Below, one piece after another: positions 1 to 6,587 of a stretch of DNA of 18,334 nt. The stretch's first letter is position 1, and the number at the start of each line of letters is the position of its first letter. Origin of the DNA: DASZMJ01 sp035551935 (GTDB lineage Bacteria > Planctomycetota > Planctomycetia > Isosphaerales > Isosphaeraceae); assembly GCA_035551935.1 (NCBI GenBank), contig DASZMJ010000417.1:1-18334 (forward strand). Reading direction: 5' to 3'. The notes beneath the pieces are model-generated. The model was not told the DNA's origin, searched no databases, and was given only the letters and a program-made list of their open reading frames with translations. The position numbers and the translations under genes were made by a program.

Positions 1-217
1 GCCGCGCGGCCGCCACGAGGCCCCGGCCCGCGGCGGCCCGGCCGAGCGAGGTGGGCTCGGGGACGGCCTCGGTCTGGAACCGCATGACGAAAGAGTTGGT
101 GACGCCGCCGTCGGCCGGCGCCCACGAGGAGTCGGCGGTCCAGTGGCCGGGGGTGCCGTCGCCGTACCGGGCGGTGTTCAGGGCCGTGCCGACCTGCGGC
201 CGATCCGGCGCGCGGCT
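1..217 (-). pseudogene. 3' fragment of a PEP-CTERM sorting-domain protein
   Basis: Reading the minus strand in the frame whose codons include 181-179, an open frame gives a short stretch ending in TNSFVMRFQTEAVPEPTSLG followed by a small hydrophobic, Arg-containing tail that runs off the window. A VPEP motif followed by a hydrophobic segment is the hallmark of the PEP-CTERM sorting signal, which in planctomycetes and other Gram-negatives sends exported proteins to the exosortase for surface anchoring. Only the C-terminal 60-70 residues are visible. Upstream in the same direction the DNA codes, in another frame, for the end of a kinase TPR region, so the 5' part of this gene is missing. The upper limit given (217) is approximate. 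The usual leucines of the hydrophobic tail are partly replaced by Arg (GRAAAGRG), which may be decay or sequence error. It could instead be an intact gene whose N-terminus overlaps, but no upstream start was found. Confidence 0.5.
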
Positions 218-1541
218 TCCGCGAAGGAGCGGGCGAGGTCGGGCCCCGGGTCGGGGTGGGAGTCGATCCAGGCCCGGGAGCGGTCGAAGAGGGCCCGCGC
301 GGTGGCCCGATCACCGAGCCGCCAGCGGGCCATCGCCGCGGGGAGCCGGTCGAAGGGGTCGCCTCCGCCGCGACGGCGGCACGATTCGTCGAGGGCCTTC
401 AGGGCGCCCGCCCAGTCGCCGGCGCGGTAGCGGGCGACGTCGAGCGTGTTCCAGGCCGCGCCGGCCGTCGGTCCCAGGGCGACCGCCCGTTCGGCCAGGG
501 TCACGGCGCGGGCGGAGTCGCGCGAGGAGCGGCCCGGCCGGCGCGCGAGCGCCCAGGCGAGGTTGTTCAGGAGCCGGGTATGGTTCGGCGACCGGGCGAT
601 CGCCGCTTCGTAGGCGGCCTCGAGTCGCGATCGGAGGGCCTCGGCCTCGGCCCCCCGCCCCGCCCGGTCGAGCAGGGCGACGACCTCGTCCAGGGTCAAG
701 GCGAGGCTGATTCGGTAATCGGCCGGCTCGGGGAACCGCTCGACGATCTCCTGCCGGGCCGCCAGCACCTCGCGGTCGATCGGCAAGGCCGCCGGCGACC
801 CGCGCGTCGCCCGGACGTGGATGGCGTGGTCGACCAGGACGACCGACCGCTCGACGCGCGGGGCGGGGTCGTCGGGACGGGCCGCGATGATGGCGTCGTA
901 GAGGCCTACCGAGCGGCGATACGACGCCTCGGCGCCCGGCTCGCGGAGGATCGTGCGGAGGAAGCCGGCGCGGTGCTCGGCCGCGGCGGCGATCGCGATC
1001 ATCTCGGGGTCGGAGCGATACCGGGACGCGAGCCCCTCGTAATAGCCGAGCGCCCGGCGGCAGAGCCCTTCGTCGTCGCCGGCCGGCGGCCGGCCGGGCG
1101 CGGCGATCCGGGCGAGGGCCCGGCCGGCGACCTCGTCGGAGATGGCGAACGTGAAGCGCAGGGCCTCGCGCTCGTGCCGGCGGGCGTCGTCGGTCCGCCG
1201 GCGCTCCCGCCAGAGGGTCGCCATGCCGAGCGCCATGGCGATCGTTTCACGATCAACAGGCCGGCCCCCGCCGCGACGAGCCGCCGGTGCCGCCGCGACC
1301 ACCGCGCGAGCCGGCCGAGGGGCCCTCGCGGCGGGCGAGGACCGGCCGGTCGTCGAGGAACCGGCGGAGGTGTCCCGGCCGTCTCGTAACGGCGCTCGGG
1401 CTCCTTGGCGATGGCCTTCAGGACGATCGTCTCCAGATCGCGCGGGATCGTCGGCACATGCCGGCTCGGCGGCGTGGGCGCGTCGTGGCCGATCCGGCGG
1501 AGCAGGTCGGCGCGGTCGCCCCCTTCGAAAAGTGGCCGGGC
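178..1541 (-). pseudogene. Truncated, frameshifted planctomycete Ser/Thr protein kinase with TPR tail
   Basis: The remnant begins in kinase subdomain XI (PLFEGGDRADLLRRIG, then IPRDLETIVLKAIAKEPERR), a signature of planctomycete Hanks-type kinases. It continues through HLRRFLDDRPVLARREG, then PLGRLARW and a short membrane-like stretch (LVAAGAGLLIV), into a long TPR-type region with LNNLAWALARRP and RGGGDPFDRLPAAMARWRLGD, ending at a TGA (180-178). These blocks lie in different frames. One shift is at about 1373, with several codons missing after YETAG. A second is at about 1320, explained by one missing C in a C run. A third is at about 1245. The last 355 codons are uninterrupted. The ATP-binding and catalytic lobes are absent, and coding similarity stops exactly where the neighbouring adaptor gene ends, so it cannot make an active kinase. 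Assembly indels could explain some of the shifts but not the missing 5' half. Confidence 0.85.
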
Positions 1542-2987
1542 CTAGCGACGCCCCTCGGCGGCCTGGCGGCGGGCCTCGCCGACGGTGGCGGGCTCGGCGA
1601 TGATCGGCTCGCCGTCCTCGACGGTGCCGACGTAGGAGACGATCACCTCGTCGTCGGGGCGGAGGCCCGAGAGGACCTCGGCGCGGAGGCCGTCGTCGGC
1701 CGCGACGCGCACCGTCTTCTCGCGGGCGCGGCCGACGTCGGCGACGAAGACCGTCCCCGAGCCGTGCTCCGAGCGGTGCAACGCCTGCGAGGGGATCGTC
1801 AGGTTGGCCGACGCCGGCTGGAGTAAAATGGAGACATTTCCATACATACCCTGCTTGAGCCGGCCGGTCGGGTTGGGCAGGTCGACCTCGGTGCGCATGG
1901 TCCGGTCGTCGCTCATCTCGACCTCGGAGTAGCGCGCGACCTTGCCGTGGAACTCCTCGCCCCCCAGGGCGTCGATCCGCACGACGGCCGGATCGTCGCG
2001 GTCGAGGTAGACGACGTCGCGGTCGGGGACGTAGACGATGACGCGCATCAGGTCGGTCCGCGCCACCGAGAGGACCGGCGGCGACTCGCCGCGGTCGGCG
2101 TCGCGGATGAAGTCGCCGTCGTGATAGTTGCGGGCGGTGACGACGCCATCATAGGGTGATTTGAGGCGGGTGTACTCGGCGAGGATCGTCACCCGCGACA
2201 GCCGGCTCTCGGCGACGCGGCGGCCGGCGCGGGCGGCCTCGATGTCGGCCCTGGCCGAGACGACCTGCGCGAGGGCGCGCTCGAGCCGGGCCTCGGCGGT
2301 CCGGACCGCCGTCAAGGCCACCTGCTCGGCCGAGCGGGCCGACTCGAAGTCCTGCTGCTGCTCGTCGGCGACCCGCTGGTCGATGGCGCGGTCCTGCGCG
2401 AGCTGGACGTAGCGGACGTACTGCTTCTCGCGATAGACCCGCGCCGCGGTGTACTGGCCGACCTCGGCCTTGCGCTCGGCGACGACCGCCTCGGCGACGC
2501 GGACCTCAGCCTCGGCCGCCTTCAGGGCCGCCTCGGCCTGGCGGACCCGCGCCCGCGCCTGCTCGACCTCGGCGGAGGCGAACTGGACCTCCTCGAGCCG
2601 CTCGGGGTTGTACACCTCGGCGAGTACCTGCCCCTTCTCGACCGTGTCGCCGATGTCGACGACCTGCGCCCGCAGGTAGCCCGACGCCTTCGCGAACAGG
2701 TCCGCATACTGGAAGGCGTGGACGGTGCCCGGCTGGGTCGTCGTCCGCGTCAGGCCGCCGCGGTGCGGCCGGACCACCTTGACCCGGATCGCCCGCTTCG
2801 ACTCGCCCGACTCGCCGCCGCCCGACCCTCGAGACGACTGCGACTCGTCGCCGCGGTTCGTCCACCAGAAGTAGGCGGCCGTCACCCCGGCGGCGATCAC
2901 GAGCGCCACCAGGACCCAGCGCCACCAGCCCCCCGACTCGTGCTCGGTTTGCCGATAGCCGTTGCGTGGATGCGACGCCGAGGACAC
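1542..2987 (-). CDS. HlyD/MFP-family periplasmic adaptor of an RND efflux system
   Basis: This 481-aa membrane-fusion protein would link an inner-membrane RND pump to an outer-membrane channel in the periplasm. A single N-terminal membrane anchor lies at about residues 22-41 (WWRWVLVALVIAAGVTAAYF), followed by a Ser/Gly linker. The first lipoyl half is at about 91-125 (GYLRAQVVDIGDTVEKGQVL), a long Ala/Glu/Arg-rich hairpin at 130-266, the second lipoyl half at 268-295 (TRLKSPYDGVV), and the beta-barrel and membrane-proximal domains at about 300-465. I chose the GTG at 2987 because GGAGG (2997-3001) sits 9 nt upstream and the anchor follows directly. An upstream ATG-frame extension to 3149 is Arg/Pro-rich and has no domain. 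The hairpin is long (about 135 residues), which suits docking to a TolC-like channel. It diverges from the RND pump at 3182, its probable partner. The TAG stop abuts the kinase remnant. Confidence 0.93.
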   Translation of the reverse strand: MSSASHPRNGYRQTEHESGGWWRWVLVALVIAAGVTAAYFWWTNRGDESQSSRGSGGGESGESKRAIRVKVVRPHRGGLTRTTTQPGTVHAFQYADLFAKASGYLRAQVVDIGDTVEKGQVLAEVYNPERLEEVQFASAEVEQARARVRQAEAALKAAEAEVRVAEAVVAERKAEVGQYTAARVYREKQYVRYVQLAQDRAIDQRVADEQQQDFESARSAEQVALTAVRTAEARLERALAQVVSARADIEAARAGRRVAESRLSRVTILAEYTRLKSPYDGVVTARNYHDGDFIRDADRGESPPVLSVARTDLMRVIVYVPDRDVVYLDRDDPAVVRIDALGGEEFHGKVARYSEVEMSDDRTMRTEVDLPNPTGRLKQGMYGNVSILLQPASANLTIPSQALHRSEHGSGTVFVADVGRAREKTVRVAADDGLRAEVLSGLRPDDEVIVSYVGTVEDGEPIIAEPATVGEARRQAAEGRR

Positions 2988-3083
2988 GGTCGTTGGCCTC
3001 CGCCGTTCGTGGACCCGCGGCCGCAGTCGCCCGCGACGGCGGGCCGGCCACCGGCCTTGTTCAGCAAGCCGCATGCCGTCGCG

Positions 3084-3129
3084 GGGCGGCGTTCGGCTCG
3101 GGAATTGCTCACACAAGGGGCGGCGTTCC
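3084..3129. repeat. 12-bp direct repeat in the divergent promoter region
   Basis: GGGGCGGCGTTC occurs at 3084-3095 and again at 3118-3129, 34 bp start to start, which is close to three helical turns. Both copies lie on one face of the helix, 53-98 bp upstream of the RND start. This spacing fits tandem binding of a regulator, but chance recurrence in such GC-rich DNA cannot be excluded. Confidence 0.4.
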
Positions 3130-3143
3130 GTCCGCGGGACGGC
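3129..3143. promoter_or_regulatory. Perfect inverted repeat, candidate operator
   Basis: CCGTCC - GCG - GGACGG forms 6-bp arms around a 3-bp centre, 38 bp upstream of the RND pump ATG, and touches the second copy of the direct repeat. The size suits a dimeric repressor half-site pair. No such regulator is encoded here, so the role is inferred from position only. Confidence 0.35.
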
Positions 3144-3181
3144 GACCACGACCGACCATCGCTCCGCGCGCGAGGACTGCG

Positions 3182-6100
3182 ATGAGGGGCCTGATCCGCG
3201 CCTCGATGATGAACCCGTGGGCCGTGACGGTCTTCTGCCTGGGGCTCGTCCTGCTGGGCGGCCTGAGCCTGACGCAGATCCCGGTCGACATCCTGCCGCA
3301 GTTCAAGAACCCGGCGGTGCAGGTCCTGACCTTCTACAGCGGCATGCCGCCGCGCAACGTCGAGCGCGACATCACCAACCGGATCGAGCGGTGGACCGAC
3401 ATGGCGGCGGGGATGAAGCAACAGGAATCGCGGTCGATCCTCGGCGCCAGCGTCGTGCGGAACTACTTCTACGGGGAGGTGACCGAGGGGGAGGCCATCT
3501 CCTCGGTCATGTCGCTGGTCCAGTCGGTGTTGCAGAACCTGCCGCCGGGGACCCTGCCGCCGACGGTCATGCCGTTCGACCCGACGAGCACGACGCCGGT
3601 CTGCCTCGTGGCGCTGAACAGCCCGGATGCCGGCGAGAAGACGCTCTACGACATCGGCCGCTACGAGGTCCGCAACCGGATCATGAAGGTCCGCGGCGCC
3701 GTCTCGCCCGTCGTCTTCGGCGGCAAGATCCGCGCCGTGCAGATCTATCTCGATCGCGAGCGGATGCAGGCGCGGAACCTCTCGCCGGTCGACGTGATGC
3801 AGTCGGTCGAGTACGGCAACATCTTCCTGCCGACCGGCGAGGCGATCATCGGCGGCATGGACTACTTCCTCGACAGCAACTCGATGTTCGAGAAGGTCGA
3901 GGACATGGGGCAGATCCCGTTGCGGACCGAGCACGGCAACCGCGCCTTCGTCGGCGACCTGGCCGAGCCGAAGGACGACGCGATGATCCAGACGACGATC
4001 GTCCGGGTCGACGGCCGCAAGCAGGTCTACATCCCGGTGATGCGGCAGAAGGGGGCCAGCACGCTCCGGGTCATCGAGACGCTCAAGTCGCGGCTCAAGG
4101 ACATCGAGGCGCAGCTCTCGCGGCCGGTGAACCTCGAGCTGATCATGGACCAGTCGGTCTACGTCCGCCAGTCGATCTCGAGCCTCGCGACCGAGGGCCT
4201 GCTGGGCGCGGGGCTCTGCTCGCTGACGATCCTGCTGTTCCTGGGCCGGTTGAAGATGACGGGGATCGCGATCATGACGATCCCGCTGTCGGCGCTGTCG
4301 GCGATCGCCTTCCTCTACGTCAGCGGCCAGACGATCAACGTGATGACCCTCTCGGGCCTGGCGCTGGCGATCGGGCCGATGGTCGACAGCGCCATCATCT
4401 GCCTGGAGAACACCGACCGCCACCTCGAGGGGGGGACGCCGTCGGACGTGGCGGCGCTGAAGGGGGCGAGCGAGGTGGCGCTGCCCGAGCTGGTCTCCAG
4501 CCTCAGCACCTTGCTCGTCCTCTCGCCCCTGGCGCTGATGCCGGGCATGGGCTCGTTCCTCTTCCGGCCGATGGCCATCGCCGTCGCCGCCGCGATGGCG
4601 ACGGCGTACATCCTCTCGCGGACGTTGATCCCGACCTGCGCCGCCGCCTGGCTGAAGCCGAAACGTGAGGAGGGGGACGACTCGGGCAAGCCGAGGGGCT
4701 TCATCGGCCGCAACTTCGACCGCTGGCAGCGGACCATCGACAGGGGGATCAAGAAATACGGCGAGTTGCTCGACGCGGTGCTGGCGCACCACTGGATCGC
4801 CGTCATGGTCGCCTATACCGCCCTGCTGCTGGTGCTCCTGTTCCTGACGGCGCCGCTGCGCCGCGAGTTCTTCCCGCAGGCCGACGCCGGCGCGTTCGAG
4901 ATCTACGTCCGCGCCCCCAGCGGCACGAGGCTGGAGAAGACCAACGACCGGATCGCCGAGGTCGAGGACTTCATCAAGGAGCGCATCCCGGAGCACGACC
5001 TGAAGATCATCGTCTCGGAGATCGGCCTGACGCCCGACTGGTCGTCGGCCTACACGCCCAACGCCGGCAAGATGGACTCGGTCGTGCGCATCCAGTTGAC
5101 CGAGGCCCGCACGAAGGGCTCGTACGAGTACGCCGACGACCTGCGGCGGGCCTTCGCCGCCGACCGGCGGTTCCACGACCTGGAGTTCTCGTTCAACGCC
5201 GGCGGCCTGATCCGAGGCGCCCTGAACGAGGGGAAGCCGACGCCGATCAATGTCCGCGTCGCCGGGAAGAAGCGGGAGGCCTCGCACGAGATCGCCGAGC
5301 GCATCCGCCGCCGCATCGCCGGGATCGACGGCGTCGTCGACGCGCGGATCATCCAGCGGCAGGACTACCCCGAGTACGTCATCGACGTCGACCGCACCAA
5401 GGCCGCCGACCTGGGCCTGACGCAGGAGGAGGTGATGAAGAGCGTCATCGCCGCCTTCAACTCGAGCATCCAATACAACAAGAAGAACTTCTGGGTCGAC
5501 AACGTCAGCGGCAACCAGTATTTCGTCGGCGTGCAGTACCCGCTGGCGAGCATCCACTCGCTCAAGGCGCTGCTGGACGTGCCGATCACCGGCGTCAACC
5601 AGAACAAGCTCGGCCGCCGCGTGGCGGTCGAGCGGCCGCCGACGGCGCGGCCGCTGCGGGCGGAGGCGCGGTCGCCGAGGGTCACGCCGCCGGTCACGCT
5701 GGGCAGCCTCGTGAAGCTCCGCCGCACGGAGATCCCGACGGAGATCACCCATCGCGACATCCTGCCGTCGGTGGACCTGAACATCAACGTCCATGGACGC
5801 GACCTCGGCCACGTCGCCGACGACGTCACGAAGGCCATCGACTCGTTCGGCAGGCGCCGCCAGTCGTCCTCGAAGGGCAGCGACGAGGTCGGGACCGAGT
5901 GGGACGCCTACGACCCGTATTCGAGCGGCCGCGAGACGCTCGAGGGGACGCAGATCATCCTCAGCGGCGAGTATTCGCGGATGGAGCAGACCTTCCGCGA
6001 CCTCGGGATCGGCCTCTGCCTGGCGGTGGTCCTCATCTACTTCCTGATGGTCTCGCTCGACAAGTCGTTCCTCGTGCCGCTCTGCGTCCTGATCGCCGTC

Positions 6101-6583
6101 CCGCTGATCCTGGTCGGCGTCTGGCCGATGCTCTACCTGACGGGCACGTCGCTGAACGTGCAGTCGCTGCTCGGGATCATCTTCAGCGTCGGGATCGCGG
6201 TGGCCAACACCGTGCTGATGACCGACGTGGCCCAGGAACTGCGCAAGGGCGAGGGCCTGGGCCCGACCGAGGCGATCCGCAGGGCGGCCGAGCTGCGCGT
6301 CCGGCCGGTGACGATGACGGCGATGGCGGCGTTCTTCGCGATGCTGCCGACGGCCCTCGCCCTGGAGAAGGGCAGCGAGGCCAACGCCCCGCTCGGCCGC
6401 GCCATCCTCGGCGGCCTCCTGGCGGGCGAGCCGGCCACCCTCTTCGTCGTCCCCGCGCTCTACTCGCTGATGATCCGCGGCGCGCCCTCCCAGCCCAAGG
6501 ACCCCGAGCAGTCCGAGGCCGAGTGGCAAGAAGACCAGGGCGACGACGAGGGCGACGAAGGCGAGGACGACGAGGAGGAGTGA
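3182..6583 (+). CDS. HAE1-like RND efflux pump, inner-membrane permease subunit
   Basis: This 1133-aa pump has two RND halves, each made of a TM helix, a large periplasmic loop and a TM bundle. TM1 is at about residues 13-31, the first periplasmic domain at about 32-335, and TM2-6 at about 338-490. TM7 follows at about 539-557, the second periplasmic domain at about 558-938, and TM8-12 at about 941-1098. The ATG at 3182 has GAGG 6 nt upstream and directly precedes the MNPWAV start of TM1. The TM4 motif reads VDSAIICLEN: the first Asp of the AcrB pair (D407) is kept as D402 and the second is Ser. The TM10 site of AcrB K940 is Ala (A1008). Two loop inserts (about 806-838 and 889-920) are basic or Ser-rich, and the last 25-30 residues are nearly all Asp, Glu or Gly. 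It is somewhat longer than AcrB (about 1050 aa). It probably works with the divergent adaptor and the convergent outer-membrane factors. Substrate unknown. Confidence 0.93.
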   Translation: MRGLIRASMMNPWAVTVFCLGLVLLGGLSLTQIPVDILPQFKNPAVQVLTFYSGMPPRNVERDITNRIERWTDMAAGMKQQESRSILGASVVRNYFYGEVTEGEAISSVMSLVQSVLQNLPPGTLPPTVMPFDPTSTTPVCLVALNSPDAGEKTLYDIGRYEVRNRIMKVRGAVSPVVFGGKIRAVQIYLDRERMQARNLSPVDVMQSVEYGNIFLPTGEAIIGGMDYFLDSNSMFEKVEDMGQIPLRTEHGNRAFVGDLAEPKDDAMIQTTIVRVDGRKQVYIPVMRQKGASTLRVIETLKSRLKDIEAQLSRPVNLELIMDQSVYVRQSISSLATEGLLGAGLCSLTILLFLGRLKMTGIAIMTIPLSALSAIAFLYVSGQTINVMTLSGLALAIGPMVDSAIICLENTDRHLEGGTPSDVAALKGASEVALPELVSSLSTLLVLSPLALMPGMGSFLFRPMAIAVAAAMATAYILSRTLIPTCAAAWLKPKREEGDDSGKPRGFIGRNFDRWQRTIDRGIKKYGELLDAVLAHHWIAVMVAYTALLLVLLFLTAPLRREFFPQADAGAFEIYVRAPSGTRLEKTNDRIAEVEDFIKERIPEHDLKIIVSEIGLTPDWSSAYTPNAGKMDSVVRIQLTEARTKGSYEYADDLRRAFAADRRFHDLEFSFNAGGLIRGALNEGKPTPINVRVAGKKREASHEIAERIRRRIAGIDGVVDARIIQRQDYPEYVIDVDRTKAADLGLTQEEVMKSVIAAFNSSIQYNKKNFWVDNVSGNQYFVGVQYPLASIHSLKALLDVPITGVNQNKLGRRVAVERPPTARPLRAEARSPRVTPPVTLGSLVKLRRTEIPTEITHRDILPSVDLNINVHGRDLGHVADDVTKAIDSFGRRRQSSSKGSDEVGTEWDAYDPYSSGRETLEGTQIILSGEYSRMEQTFRDLGIGLCLAVVLIYFLMVSLDKSFLVPLCVLIAVPLILVGVWPMLYLTGTSLNVQSLLGIIFSVGIAVANTVLMTDVAQELRKGEGLGPTEAIRRAAELRVRPVTMTAMAAFFAMLPTALALEKGSEANAPLGRAILGGLLAGEPATLFVVPALYSLMIRGAPSQPKDPEQSEAEWQEDQGDDEGDEGEDDEEE

Positions 6584-6587
6584 CCGC

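Larger units (their letters stand above)
2988..3181. promoter_or_regulatory. Divergent intergenic region between adaptor and RND pump
   Basis: This 194-bp spacer separates two divergent genes of one efflux system, so it must hold both start signals unless they are read from outside. The adaptor side has a GGAGG Shine-Dalgarno at 2997-3001. The pump side has GAGG at 3172-3175, 6 nt before its ATG. No sigma-70 boxes were convincing on either strand, and planctomycete promoters are poorly defined. The region holds a 12-bp direct repeat and a perfect inverted repeat, listed separately, which are plausible operator sites. No regulator gene is present in the window. Confidence 0.6.

Noticed and set aside
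2988..3149. N-terminal extension of the first adaptor to 3149
   Set aside because: The extension is Arg/Pro-rich. The GTG at 2987 has a well-placed GGAGG and leads straight into the membrane anchor.
2897..6529. Minus-strand open frame of 1210 codons opposite the RND pump
   Set aside because: It is Arg/Asp/His/Gln-rich without domains and mirrors the codons of the pump on the plus strand. High GC3 removes stop codons in this antisense frame.
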